From contig UESW01003880.1 in the NCBI GenBank assembly GCA_900491605.1, positions 1,747,130 through 1,811,129 of the forward strand: DNA of 64,000 bases. Reading direction: 5' to 3'. The translations under genes and the position numbers were made by a program. The DNA is from Calamus simplicifolius (Eukaryota > Streptophyta > Magnoliopsida > Arecales > Arecaceae). Positions 1 through 11,003 of the stretch are shown here, piece by piece. Under the pieces are notes generated by a model, which saw only the letters and a list, made by a program, of their open reading frames with translations, ran no database searches and was not told where the DNA came from. The first letter of the stretch is position 1; the number at the start of each line of letters is the position of its first letter.

Positions 1-565
1 AAGAAAAGAAGAAAAGCTCAAGCCCTACATTGCTTCAGAAATCAGGCTTTTCTATTTTTATTTACTTATATTGTTCATTTGCTCAATTTAGGAGCTGTTA
101 TTGTTATAAATTCTTAATTGACTTATAGTTTGTCTAATTCAATCAGAGGATTGAATTAGTGGAGGTAGTATACCTTGGGACAAGCTAAGGATAGCTTGTG
201 GTTAGGTTTTGTGCTGGTGAGCCTGTGAAAACCAGCTGGGTTTGTTGTGACCCCGGAAAAACAACAAGTTTTTTGAGTTGTGAGCTTGTAAAACAACTCG
301 ACTGTAATCTAGTGGATTATAGTGTGGACCCAAGTGCTGCTTGGGAGTGGACGTAGGTGTTGGATACACCGAACCACTATAAAAACTTTGTATTTGCCGT
401 GCTTTGTCTCTTTTTCTCTCTATCTTATTTATTTGTGCTTAGCATTTATATATACATTGCACTCAAGCATCTTCGTATCAAAGCAATTGGTTTTTAAAGT
501 GTTAAATTTTTTTTAGAACCCAATTCACCCCCCCTCCCCCTCTTGGGTTGCCATCTGGGCCAACA
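1..565 (+). repeat. Sirevirus-like LTR, 3' end (partial)
   Basis: This stretch is the reverse-complement counterpart of 60459-61028. Shared landmarks include a G-rich/C-rich run, the string GTTGGATACACCGAACCAC and the terminal CTGGGCCAACA. On the plus strand it is the last part of an LTR ending in CCAACA at 565. What follows (AATAG...) is not a primer-binding site, so it is either the 3' LTR of an element lying to the left or a solo LTR. AATAG (566-570) would be the target duplication, but the left copy is outside the window. Confidence 0.8.
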
Positions 566-1725
566 AATAGTTTGAGACTTGTTCAGTAAACCAGAACCCA
601 ATTGGACCGAGACAGAGGTCAAATAAAGTGAAATTGAGTGAACCAGAATTAACCCAGTCCAAACTTTTTGGACCTGAATGCTGTTTACGTGGGTTTAAGC
701 CAAATTAAAATGAAATTGATCCAAGCCTGTTTGAGTTTGAGCCTGAACCAAAAATGTTGGCTGGTTCAGTGAATCAGAACATGACCCAATCTAATTTAGT
801 TGAACCTGAATCAAATCCCTGAACTAGATGCTCAAATTAGGTTCAGGTTAATGAACCAGATTGGAATTATACCCAAATTGAGCCAATTCCTTGATCGAGA
901 ATTCAATCTAAACCCAATCTGTGAAACCTAATTGCTAAATTAGTACAATTTTAGTTGGGTTCAAGCTGATTTAAGTTGGGTTTAACCTAATTAGACCCTA
1001 ATTAGTCTAATTAAACCCTAATTAAGTTACCTAATGATTTGATTAAACATCAATTGATCTAATTAAGCAAATGTAGGTCTAATTAGAGGCAATTTAATGG
1101 ATTATATGACTGGATAAGAAGGGTATTATCCTAATTAAACCATGTTAACCTATTTAAGTCTAAACCATGATTAACCAATTTAACTCTAGGCATGAGGGTA
1201 TAATGGTAATTTTAAATTTATGGGCCAGGAGGGTATAAAGGTATTTTTTAGTTATGAATTTTAGTATATGAATTATTTATTTATGATTATAAATATAAGT
1301 GATTATTCAGTAAACTAATAAACTAATATTAGTGGATTATTATCGAGGAGATTGGATTAGCAATTTGAGGTAGGAATTAATCACACACCTACTCTTATGT
1401 GATATGTTGATTTCTTGCATATACTTTTTACAGCATGTATTCTAGATTTGTACACATTACTTCATTAGTATATTTTGGTTATACACATAATGCTTATGTT
1501 TTATATGATGTCATTGTTTCAAGCTATGTATACTTATAGCATATCTTGTACTATGGTAGCATGACTGTGATATTAATGATATAATTTCAAAAACCTGTTT
1601 GTATATCAGAATATGGAAATAGATGATGTATGATTTGGTGCTTGGCATGTGGACTAGTCACACTGATGTGAGAAGGTGGCACTAGTGGCTAGACCCGCTA
1701 TTGTAACTATACATTCACTAGTGAT
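566..1725. other. Old AT-rich repeat, left half, probably a gypsy LTR
   Basis: No open reading frame resembles a protein. The stretch is rich in short repeats around AATTAGACCC/TAATTAAACC and GAACCAGA. It stops at the copia insertion (target duplication CGAGA, 1726-1730) and resumes at 7084. The combined halves have the texture of a Ty3/gypsy LTR, including a GCTAGGCTTTTAGCTCACACCC-type region in the right half, but I could not define both ends. The identification is an inference. Confidence 0.35.
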
Positions 1726-1730
1726 CGAGA

Positions 1731-2359
1731 TGTTAAGGTTTAGTCTTGTGATTAATAGCAATGGGATTCCCTGTTGAACAAGAACTAGAACTAAGGATTC
1801 CTAATCCTGTTAGGTTTAGACCTTGATGAATAGCAATGGGATTCCCCGTTCAACAAGAACTAGAACTAAGGATTCCCAATCCTGTTAGGTTTAGACCTTG
1901 ATGAATAGCAATGGGATTCCCCGTTCAACAAGAACTAGAACTAAGGATTCCCAATCCTGTTAGGTTTAGACCTTGATGAATAGCAATGGGATTCCCCGTT
2001 CAACAAGAACTAGAACTAAGGATTCCTAATCCTGTTAGGTTTACTTCTTGAACCAAAGGAGGAAGATGGGGAGGAGAAAGAAAGGGCTGCCGCCCTATGA
2101 TGAGAGAAGGGAATTTTTGGGAGAAAAGAATCTGTTCTCTTTTCCATCCAAACCCTAGAGACTAGGGTTTAAATACATCCACGAAGTGGGCCAGGCCCAG
2201 ACTCAACAAAAAACTCCCATGGACTAAACCAATGAGATTAAACTAATCCCCAAGCCCGTGTACACCCGTGACTTGATTTAATCTCAACCCTTGGACTCAA
2301 ACCCAGCCCAATACAAGTTAGCCCACCTGGGCCTTGATAGCACCACACCAGGCCCAACA
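1731..2359 (-). repeat. Copia 3' LTR (629 bp) with 75-bp internal tandem repeat
   Basis: The LTR runs from TGTTGGGCC (minus strand, 2359) to the end at 1731. Near its outer end it carries four tandem copies of a 75-bp unit starting TGTTAGGTTTAG (starts near 1731, 1808, 1883 and 1958), so the LTR terminus itself has been copied inward. The partner LTR has three copies, which accounts for the length difference. A TATA-like TATTTAAA lies at about 2168-2175 on the minus strand. Confidence 0.93.
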
Positions 2360-2373
2360 ATCTCCACCTTGGT
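2360..2373 (-). other. Polypurine tract of copia element
   Basis: On the minus strand the run ACCAAGGTGGAGAT lies directly against the start of the 3' LTR. This is the expected place and composition for the plus-strand primer of reverse transcription. Confidence 0.8.
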
Positions 2374-2377
2374 GCTT

Positions 2378-3556
2378 TCAAGGCCTCAGCACGTCCACTG
2401 TGTCCATCAGCTTTAACAACGAAATACACTTTTGAAAACTGTCCCGTGGAAGAACCTTAGTCAGTGCATCTGCTGGATTTTCTTTGGTGTATACCTTCAC
2501 CAGCTCCACCTCACCATCTTCCACCAGCTCTCTGATCCTGTGGTATCTGAGGTCAATGTGCTTCGTCCTGGCATGATAGACTGCATTCTGCGCAAGCATC
2601 AGAGCACTCTGGCTGTCACTATGCACCTGGACAACCTTCTGATCAAGTCCCATCTCCAGCATCAAGCCCTTCAGCCAAAGAGCTTCCTTTGCTGCCTCTG
2701 TGATACCTATGTATTCTGCCTCCGTGGTAGATAAGGCTGTGATGGGCTGCAGACATGATCTCCACGATACTGGACCACCAAACAGGCTGAACACAAAGCC
2801 TGTTGTGGATCTCCTAGTGTCCACATCTCCACCAAAGTCTGCATCCACATACCCATATAACTGCCCACGAGCCTCCTTGGATAAGTTGGATCTCTCAGCA
2901 CCTTCTTGCTGTCCATAGCAAATACCAACCCCAACTGTACCTACCAAGTACCTGAAGATTCCCTTTAGTGCTCGCCAGTGCTCCCTGCCAGGGTGCGCCA
3001 TGAACCTGCTCACCTGGCTCACTGCATGGGCTATGTCTGGCCTACAACATACCATGGCATACATAAGGCTCCCAACACCAGAAGCATATGGTACCTTCTC
3101 CATCTCCTGAGCCTCCACCTCAGTCTGTGGTGACATGGTCTTCGATAAGGAAAAATGTGCTGCCAAAGGTAGTGCTGTCGGTTTGGCATCCTTCATCCCA
3201 TATCGCTCCAGAATCTTTTTAATGTAGCCACCCTGACTCAGATGCAGCACACCTTTGGATCTATCTCTGATGATTTCCATCCCTAGGATCTTCCTGGCTG
3301 GCCCCAGATCCTTCATCTCAAACTCCCGAGACAAAGCTATCTTCAGTTCCTGTACAGCCTTCTCACTCTTGCATGCTATCAGCATGTCATCTACATACAA
3401 GAGTAAGTACATCCTAGACCCATCATCCAGAGATTTAACATACACACAAGAATCATACTCACACCTGGAAAGTCCAATGCTCCTAACATAAGTGTCAAAT
3501 CTCTTGTACCACTGCCTCGGCGACTGCTTCAGCCCATACAGAGATTTCTTCAGCAA
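2378..3556 (-). pseudogene. Copia pol, C-terminal part: reverse transcriptase and RNase H
   Basis: This 392-residue reading frame continues the copia polyprotein after a frameshift. It starts within the RVT_2 domain (KKSLYGLKQSPRQWY), carries the catalytic YVDDML motif near residue 55, then the GSLMYAMVCCRPDI segment. The RNase H part has DADFGGD, the STTEAEY motif, the SDSQSA motif and the TKHIDLRYH C-terminal segment, and it ends in a natural stop at 2378. All expected catalytic motifs are visible and there is no internal stop. It overlaps the upstream frame by 7 bases in a different frame. A programmed shift is unlikely because copia elements normally encode a single polyprotein, so I read this as a one-base lesion. 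The protein would copy the element's RNA into DNA in virus-like particles if the frame were open. Confidence 0.9.
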
Positions 3557-6402
3557 ACAGACTTCCCATCTGATCTTGGTTCTCTAAACCCTGGTGGCTG
3601 CTCCATGTAGATGCTCTCCTCCAAATGACCATGGAGGAATGCTGTCTTCACATCCATCTGCTCCAGCTCCAAGTCCTGAGCTGCTACAATACTCAATAAT
3701 AGTCTGATGGAAGTGTGCCTGACAACTGGAGAAAATATCTCACCATAATCGATGCCTTCTTTCTGAGAGTATCCTTTGGCCACTAGTCTTGCCTTATACC
3801 TGATACCCTCTTGTTCTGAAGCTCCTTCCTTGCGCTGATAAACCCATTTACAACCAATGGGTTTCTTTCCTTGTGGCAGCTGGACCACCTGCCACGTATT
3901 ATTTCTGTGAAGAGACTGCATTTCCTCTGCCATAGCATGGATCCACCTATCTCTATCCTGACTTTCCATAGCCTCCTCATAGGTGAAAGGGTCTCCATTC
4001 GCTGTCACCAGGGCATATGACAACGAATCCTCAAAGCCGTATCGAACTGGTGGTCGCACGTTCCTCCTGGGCCTTTGCTGTGCGATCCCAGTATCAGTCC
4101 CCTGTCCAGCTGCATCCTGCTGAACTCCCTGGCTTCTACCCCCTCTGTCAGTCCTCTCCACCTGAATCTCAAATCCTCCTGGTCCACTAGCAAATGGCAC
4201 AACTGTATAGGAGGTTGTCTGACTAGTGTTACCGTGTTCTACCTCCTGTAGTCCCTGCTGTGCATCCATGCCACTTCTGTTCTGGAGGATTGAGCTCTCA
4301 TCAAAGGTTACATCTCTGCTGATGACAACCTTCTTCTCCAAGGGGTCCCATAGCCGATACCCCTTGACTCCTCGCGGGTAGCCTAGGAACACCATCTTCT
4401 TAGACCTGGCATCCAACTTACTCCGCTCCCCAGCTCCAACATGCACATATGCTGTGCATCCAAACACCCTTAGATGGTTTAGGCTTGTCTTCCTTCCAGA
4501 CCATATCTCCTCTGGAATGTCTCCATCTAACCTGGTGTGCGGTGACCGATTGACCAAGTAGCTAGCTGCATCTACTGCGTCAACCCAGAACATCTTTGGA
4601 AGCCCTGCCTGCAGCCTTAAGCATCTTGCCTTTTCCAATAGTGTTCTGTTCATCCTCTCAGCCACCCCATTCTGTTGAGGAGTTCCCATCACCGAGAAGT
4701 GCCTTCTGATGCCCCACTCCTCACAAAAAATCTGGAACTCCCTGCTGGTGTATTCCCCGCCATTATCAGACCTCAGACACTTCACACTTTTACCCTGCTC
4801 CTTCTCCACCTCAGCCTTCCAGATTTTGAACTTGGTGAAGACCTCTGATTTCTCCTTCATAAAGTAGATCCACAGCTTCCTTGAGAAATCATCTATCAGG
4901 GTCATAAAGTATCTGGCCCCATTCCTTGCAGAAACTGGGGCTGGTCCCCAGACATCTGTGTGTACTAACTCCAGGGGTTCAGCACTCCTAGCTGTGCTGA
5001 CTGAGAACTGTACTCTCCTCTGCTTTCCCATCTGACAAGGCTCACAGATCTCCATATCTCCGCTACTCAAGTCTGGAAGCAGACCTCTCTTGCTCAGTTC
5101 TTTCATCCCCTTGTCTCCCATGTGGCCCAGGCGGTAATGCCACATCCTGTACACATCCCGGGGATCTTGCTCCACAGCTGCCACCTCAGATTTCACAGTC
5201 ATCACAGAGCCCTCCATCTTGTATAGATTATTTTCCAGCCTCCTCCCTCTCATCACCACCATGGCTCCATTGGAGATGTTCAGAACTCCACTCCTGGCAC
5301 GACTGCTGAAGCTGTATCCAGTCCGCTCCAAGTACCCCAGTGATACCAGATTCTTCTTGAGTTCTGGGACATGCTTCACACTGGTAAGAGTGCGCACTAT
5401 ACCATCAAACATCCTCACCCTCACTGTGCCAATACCTGCCACCTTGCAAGGGTGATTATCTCCAAGAGTCACATTCCCCTCCTCAACCTCTGTGTAAGTA
5501 CTGAACCACGACCGGTTGGGAGTGTAATGATGAGAACAGGCTGAATCCAAGGTCCACATCTCTGTGCTGTGCCTGTGATCATCTGATACAACCAAGAGAT
5601 CATCCTCCACCTCCTGATCTGCAACTGTACTCACAGACTCAGATCCTCCTTTTTCTCCCTTCTGATTTTTCCACTTAGGACAATTCTTCTTAAAATGTCC
5701 TACCTCTCCACACTTATAGCACTTCAGCTCTCTCTTGCCTTTCCTGGACTTTGATCGTCCTCCAGACTTACTTCTGTCCCTGCCCCTACCTCTGCCTGTC
5801 CTTTCCCCAACTGATAGACCCTCCTGGGGAACAGCTTCCTTGGTCATCTTCTCCCTCTGCTCATTCGTCCGAAGCACCGAGACAATATCTTCATAAATTA
5901 ATGTCTCCTTCCCATAGAGCAGTGTTGTGACCAATGAGTCATAAGACGTGGGCATTGAACATAAAAGCAGAAGTGCTTTATCTTCTTCCTCCATCTTGAC
6001 CCCGACATTCAGAAGTTCATTGCTCATCTGGTCGAATATTTGGATGTGACCCAGCACATCTCCACCTTCTGACATCCGAAGGCTGTAGAGGCGCTTCTTC
6101 AACATCAACTTGTTGCACATATTCTTCCCCATATAGAGGGTGTGCAACTTCGTCCAGAGTCCCTTCGGGGTCTTCTCCTCCAGCACTGAATAGAGGACTG
6201 AATCCGCCAGACAGCCCCTGATCATTGAACATGTCTTCTTCTCCAATAAAATCCACTGCTTGTCTGTCATCCCATCTGGCCTTTCCTCCAAAGCCAAATC
6301 TAAACCCTGCTGCACAAGGAGGTCCTCTACCCGGACTTTCCACATGGAGAAACTTCCCTTCCCATCAAACTTCTCAACCTCTATTTTTATGCTACTCCCC
6401 AT
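3550..6402 (-). pseudogene. Copia gag-protease-integrase-RT (N-terminal part of polyprotein)
   Basis: A long open frame (957 residues if counted from 6423; I prefer the ATG at 6402, which starts MGSSIKIEVEKFDG, the usual copia gag beginning). Domains in order: copia gag (UBN2-type) to about residue 200; zinc knuckle CYKCGEVGHFKKNC near 234; aspartic protease LDSACSHH near 292; GAG-pre-integrase with the HHCC pattern (WHYRLGH...CEPC) near 425-470; integrase core with Asp in HTDVWGP, Asp in SDNGGEY and Glu in NGVAERMNR; and the first third of RVT_2 (CKWVYQRK, DVKTAFLHGHLEE). The frame ends at a stop at 3550, just where KKSLYGLKQ should follow; the rest lies in the neighbouring frame. Apart from that shift the protein looks complete, which is unusual among the elements here. 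Confidence 0.92.
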
Positions 6403-6518
6403 GGCCAATTCCAAAAATAGCACAAAAATAAATTTTATAAAATAGAGAAGTACCTTGACGAGATTCTGTTGAAATTATTTCAACTCCTTGAAGGCCTCCA
6501 GATTACTCCTTGAACCAG

Positions 6519-6530
6519 GCTCTGATACCA
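6519..6530 (-). other. Primer-binding site, initiator Met tRNA type
   Basis: The minus strand reads TGGTATCAGAGC two bases inside the 5' LTR. This is the standard plant copia site complementary to the 3' end of initiator methionine tRNA, and it fixes the element's orientation and the inner edge of the LTR. Confidence 0.93.
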
Positions 6531-6532
6531 CT

Positions 6533-7083
6533 TGTTAGGTTTAGTCTTGTGATTAATAGCAATGGGATTCCCTGTTGAACAAGAACTAGAACTAAGGATT
6601 CCTAATCCTGTTAGGTTTAGACCTTGATGAATAGCAATGGGATTCCCCGTTCAACAAGAACTAGAACTAAGGATTCCCAATCCTGTTAGGTTTAGACCTT
6701 GATGAATAGCAATGGGATTCTCCGTTCAACAAGAACTAGAACTAAGGATTCCTAATCCTGTTAGGTTTACTTCTTGAAAAAGGAGAAAGATGGGGAGGAG
6801 AAAGAAAGGGCTGCCGCCCTATGATGAGAGAAGGGAATTTTTGGGAGAAAAGAATCTGTTCTCTTTTCCATCCAAACCCTAGAGACTAGGGTTTAAATAC
6901 ATCCACGAAGTGGGCCAGGCCCAGACTCAACAAAAAACTCCCATGGACTAAACCAATGAGATTAAACTAATCCCCAAGCCCGTGTACACCCGTGACTTGA
7001 TTTAATCTCAACCCTTGGACTCAAACCCAGCCCAATACAAGTTAGCCCACCTGGGCCTTGATAGCACCACACCAGGCCCAACA
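6533..7083 (-). repeat. Copia 5' LTR (551 bp)
   Basis: Matches 1731-2359 with only a few differences (for example a single-base indel in the terminal TGTTAGG, one C/T change in the repeat block, and small changes near 6770-6790). It has three copies of the 75-bp unit against four in the partner. The TATA-like TATTTAAA on the minus strand is at about 6890-6900. Confidence 0.93.
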
Positions 7084-7088
7084 CGAGA

Positions 7089-7857
7089 TTCATTAATGGT
7101 TGGATCGATAGTGATGGTTGTATGCTTAATAGTATCAAACTAGTCTGAGCCTCGAATGATAGCCAAAGTAGATTTATGATGCTTGATGTGAATGTGTCCT
7201 TGATATTAATGTCCCTAGAAAGGCTATATGCTAGATGTTGATGATGCTGTGTGCCTAATATTTATTTTAAGGTGTTGCATTTAGTAATATAGTCCAATAC
7301 AGTGGCAAGATAAAAGTTTACAATAAAAACTTCTATATATTACATTATGGATTCTAGCATGTGTTACAATTTAATTTACTTTTGTTTGATATGTATTATT
7401 TTTATCCTATATATTTATCTATATATCCATGTTCATTTTATTGTATACCCATAACTGTATGTGTAGGTATTTTTGCTAGGCTTTTAGCTCACACCCTCCT
7501 TTTTACCCCATCTGTAATAGATATTGAAGATGTGGATACCGGCGAGACTTTGGAATGGATAGAGAGTGAGATTAGATTAGCTAGTTGCATTTGGTACTTT
7601 ATAGTTCTATGCATGCTGAGGATGTTGTCATACCATATTAGTCATAATTCATTTATGTTTGAAGATATATGTGATAGGGTATGGATCATTTATTTTGTGT
7701 AGATATAAGATTTAGCTTTTGTTGATATTATTATAATTAATGTTATGTTGTGGATGTTAAAGATAATAGGCCTTGCATGCTTTTAGAAACTCAATTTAAG
7801 GGTATGTAGCTGCGTCATGTTGCACCTAGGCCAGGCGCCAAATTGGGGGCATAACAC
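7089..7857. other. Old AT-rich repeat, right half, probably a gypsy LTR
   Basis: Continuation of 566-1725 after the copia insertion. It contains a TAGGCTTTTAGCTCACACCC-type block and ends in CCAGGCGCCAAATTGGGGGC, a style seen at the 3' end of plant Ty3/gypsy LTRs. The apparent end overlaps a local tandem duplication, so the exact border is unsure. No coding capacity is recognised. Confidence 0.35.
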
Positions 7858-8275
7858 AATCTATCCTGAAGCACTAGCGAAAAGAAGATTTCAACTTTTC
7901 ACTTAGTATTGAAGCTTTCCAAGTAGTTTTATAATAGTGACCTGTTGCAAGTGTAAATAGTGAAGATAACAAGCTGGAACATCTTTAGTTAGTCTTGAGA
8001 TTTTAAAGGGCGCAGACTAGAGATCCTAGAGCATTTATAGTTATTAGATTGGGGGCGTAAGGCAATCTATTCTGAAGCGCTAGCGAAAAGAAGATTTCAA
8101 CTTTCCTCTTAGCATGAAGCTTTCCAAATACTTCTATAAGAGAGATAGAGCAAACAACTATTAGGATGGACCTACTGAAAGTGTTAGCAGTGAAGATACC
8201 AAACTGGAACATCTATAGCTAGTCTTGAGATTCTGAAGGCAGACCGGAGATCCGGGATCATGTCTAGTTATCAGA
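7841..8275. repeat. Tandem duplication of about 205-220 bp
   Basis: Two adjacent diverged copies start at about 7841 and 8049, both beginning ATTGGGGGC and sharing AGCGAAAAGAAGATTTCAAC and TAGTCTTGAGATT. The start of a third copy (ATTGAGGTAGCAAC) follows. I see no coding content. Confidence 0.75.
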
Positions 8276-9613
8276 TTGAGGTAGCAACTAAGGGCAAAGA
8301 GGAGGTAGTTGAGGGAGCAACTGAAGGAAACTAGAATTATATTTTTGTTGCAAGACATGATGATTCTGTTAATGCCGTCCAATGGGATAAAAGGCATGTA
8401 TCATATCACCTTATATCATATCAAAAATTATGGTTCAATTGGCAGAAAATTGAATAACTTATAGAAGAACCAAAATAACGAGCTCGGAAATGCGACGCTG
8501 GAGTTGGTTTGTGAAAATAGAACTCTAAAATCAGAACTCACTGATTCTGATTCTAATTATATGTTTGGATGAAATTCTAATCGAATTTCAATTCCATCTG
8601 GAATGAAATAAGAATCATCAATTACGAAGGATTAAAAATCCAAACTCCTACTTAGAATTTTGATTTCCATTTCAGTTATAACTATTTTCTTTCCTTCTTA
8701 CTCACCTCTCCTCTCTTTTTTTTACCCAATGTTGCTTACGAGCCCTCTCATCGTAAGATTTACAATATGGCAAACGATGTATGGTATAAGTATAATCACA
8801 CATTAAAGAAAAAAATCATATAGATGAAAGAGATAAGCGATTCTAATTCTGATTCTAATAGAATCCAATTCTGATTTTGATTTCGATTTCAACATCAATT
8901 TTTTGGTGCATGAATAGTCCGGATGGAAAAAAAAAAGGTTTAAGAGTTATAATTTAAGTTTACCTATTATCATTTAGCCTGCACTTGAGTTTTTAAAACC
9001 ATATGGATCTACCCAGTAATATATTAATTGGACCAGCAAATAGACTTAAGGCATTACAAATGGTATTAAGTTGATTCAAATATGCATAAGCGTTGGCAAA
9101 AGAAAAGGATTACCCATAAAATAGTGGTAGATATAGTAATAATTTTATATCAGATGAAAAAAGAATGGTTTAAAGAGTCGTAAGTCAAGTTTACCTAGTG
9201 GTAAATAACTTACACACGAGTTTTTAAGGCTACATAAATTTAGCAGGCCAACTTGATAAAGAAAAAAAAAAAAAAAAGAGAGGGAAGAGGAAAAGGGTTT
9301 GATTTTGTAATTAACGAAAGTTAGCAACTTGGTGCAACTACACAATGTTCGTATCAAGTTGGATCGATGCTACCGAAGCTTTGAGTTCATTGAGTCTTTG
9401 ATTTTAGGCTTGGCCATGAATCTCTTTTATGTTTCCTTGGTTGGTGGGTTGTGGTTGTCCTGTGTTACTTGACTGCAATTGACTCCTAGTCCCTGGCATG
9501 GTAAAGTCTACGCTTGAGGACTTCCGTTGTCCTGTGTACATCTTGTTATGATATCACGTAATATATATATATATATATATATGACTTCAAGTCCCGAGGA
9601 TGGAAAAGTCTAG
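8276..9613. other. Non-coding AT-rich stretch
   Basis: No gene is recognised. It contains GATTCTGATTCTAATT-type simple motifs (about 8540-8890). A second diverged local duplication shares AAGTTTACCTA and GAGTTTTTAA (about 8925-9020 and 9150-9245). There is an A-rich run near 9263 and an (AT)n microsatellite at about 9560-9582. It lies downstream of the CRK pseudogene on the minus strand. Confidence 0.6.
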
Positions 9614-9835
9614 GCTTGAGTGCATTTATTGATTGTGATAAGAAAATAGGTGTACGCAGAAAATCTCATAATTACAACAACAGACATGGTTGGCCTTAAC
9701 TCTGGTTTTTTTCTGGACGCACAGCAACCCTATGTTGATGCATTTGATGGCTTCTTCTCTTGGACATCGACGTACATCAAGCAATGGATCCATCAACTCA
9801 ATTGCTCTGTCCACAATTGCCATGCCTGTCAAAAT
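9614..9835 (-). pseudogene. CRK exon 7: kinase C-terminal end
   Basis: Starts after an acceptor TTTTGACAG with AWQLWTE, in phase with exon 6. A small deletion then shifts the frame, and IELMDPLLDV..CPREEAIKCINIGLLCVQ follows. A second shift in an A-run after the Val-Gln codons precedes a recognisable RPTMSVVVIM segment. This is the standard last exon of DUF26 kinases (subdomain XI). The C-terminal tail is not conserved and its stop near 9614 is approximate. Confidence 0.8.
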
Positions 9836-9931
9836 GCCATACAGTGTTGTGATGTGATATATTAAATCTAAACTTTGTAAAATGAGAGATAAGCACATTT
9901 TTTACTTGATTTCAAAACATTATTAGCTTAC

Positions 9932-10082
9932 ACGGCTAGGAAGGGTCTGTTCGTGTTGCTCGAAATGTGATCTGCCATTCCTCTCCCCACTTAAAATTTC
10001 CAGTAGAAGCACTCCAAAACTATAAACATCAGATTATACGCAGAAAATACCGTATATAGCATACTCTGGAGCTATGTACCCA
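9932..10082 (-). pseudogene. CRK exon 6: kinase activation-segment end and C-lobe
   Basis: A 151-nt exon between acceptor GGGACAG and donor GTAAGC. It encodes GYIAPEYA (the APE motif) and SDVYSFGVLLLEILSGERN. A TAA at 10034-10036 replaces the Lys codon normally found just before SDVYSFG. This single-base lesion alone would end the kinase. Confidence 0.87.
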
Positions 10083-10235
10083 CTGTCCCACATAATGGTG
10101 AAGATTAAAAGCAAGACTTAAGACATAACTAAGCATTTGGATATGTGCATATACGCAGGTAAAACTTATTGGTACTGCTGTATAACTAAAAAAAATCTCT
10201 CAAAAATGAAAGACTGAAAAAATAAATTTACTTAC

Positions 10236-10478
10236 TAAGTTCCGACAATGCTATTCGTATTAATTTCGCTTTCGCCTTTTCCAAAAATCTTTGTCATGCC
10301 AAAGTCTGATATTTTGGATTCATCTCATCATCTAACAGTACATTGCTAGCTTTGAGATCCCTGTGAGCGACTTTGAGCAGGGAGTCCTCATGGAGATAGA
10401 GAAGGCCCCTCGCAATTCCTGAAACTATATAAAGGCGTGTCTTCCAATCCAACTGAGAACGCTTGTTTGCATCTAACA
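10236..10478 (-). pseudogene. CRK exon 5: kinase catalytic loop
   Basis: Encodes LDANKRSQLDWKTRLYI, GIARGLLYLHEDS, the catalytic loop HRDLKASNVLLD and DEMNPK. A missing base then shifts the frame, after which the DFG motif and the activation segment appear in another frame. The donor is GTAAGT at 10235. The HRD Asp and the catalytic-loop Lys and Asn are intact. Confidence 0.87.
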
Positions 10479-10741
10479 CTATGATTCACAATGGATTGTC
10501 AGATCTTTATATTTTAAAGTGGTAGAAAGGTGAGCAAAATGAAGCACACAAGACATTGTCAGATTCAATGTTACAATTAGAGTAATTATTATCGAAGAGC
10601 CTGATGGTTAGCTTAGTTAGCCAAATTATATATGTTTTTTTGAGAATTTATTTAAGAATTTTCCTATTGGTGGATGATTTCTGCTATGGAACAATAGGAA
10701 ATATGCCATAAATTTAAAAAATTGAAATATTAAGAACTGAC

Positions 10742-10952
10742 CAAATAGAAGGGCATCAAGGCTTTTATTGGGCAGGTATTCATAGATCAGCAGCTTTTCT
10801 TCTTTCTCGACACAGTATCCCAGCGTTCTGACAAGATTCCTGTGTTGAAGTTTTGCAATTAGTTTCACCTCATTCTTGAATTCATCAGCACCTTGTTTGG
10901 ATTTTGCTGACAGCCTCTTGACTGCTATTTCTTTTCCATATTTCATTGTACC
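10742..10952 (-). pseudogene. CRK exon 4: kinase N-lobe
   Basis: A 211-nt exon after acceptor TTTCTCAG. It encodes KEIAVKRLS with the ATP-binding Lys, the alpha-C Glu segment FKNEVKLIAKLQHRNLV, and LLIYEYLPNKSLDALLF. There is no lesion inside this exon. The adjacent intron, originally about 80 bp, holds the gag-only gypsy element. Confidence 0.88.
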
Positions 10953-11003
10953 CTGAGAAATTATCCATTATTAATACTCTCACAAAAATGTGTGAAAACC
11001 TGC

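Larger units (their letters stand above)
1731..7083 (-). mobile_element. Ty1/copia LTR retrotransposon, nearly intact
   Basis: A complete element on the minus strand. LTRs lie at 6533-7083 (5') and 1731-2359 (3'), both with TG...CA ends, and are flanked by a perfect 5-bp target duplication CGAGA at 1726-1730 and 7084-7088. An initiator-Met-type primer site follows the 5' LTR and a purine tract (AAGGTGGAGAT) precedes the 3' LTR. The coding region reads gag, zinc knuckle, protease, integrase, reverse transcriptase, RNase H, which is the copia order. The two LTRs match almost perfectly outside a tandem-repeat block, so the insertion is recent. The only clear coding lesion is one frameshift near 3560. 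It inserted into the older AT-rich repeat. Confidence 0.95.

Noticed and set aside
566..600. Primer site after the left LTR fragment, which would make it a 5' LTR
   Set aside because: The sequence after 565 does not resemble TGGTATCAGAGC, so the fragment is a 3' or solo LTR end.
3550..3556. Programmed frameshift between the two halves of copia pol
   Set aside because: It falls inside the reverse transcriptase domain, there is no slippery-site logic known for copia there, and a one-base lesion is simpler.
5540..5565. Copia protease motif DSACS instead of DSGAS as a possible loss of activity
   Set aside because: Plant copia elements with DSACS are common as far as I recall, so this is probably normal variation.
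6519..6530. tRNA gene fragments suggested by the primer-site strings
   Set aside because: Only the 12-18 bases complementary to a tRNA 3' end are present; no cloverleaf sequence follows. The same holds at 27614, 48759, 12881 and 19935.
8500..8920. Possible MITE with GATTCTGATTCTAAT motifs at both ends
   Set aside because: The two ends are not clear inverted repeats and I found no convincing target duplication.
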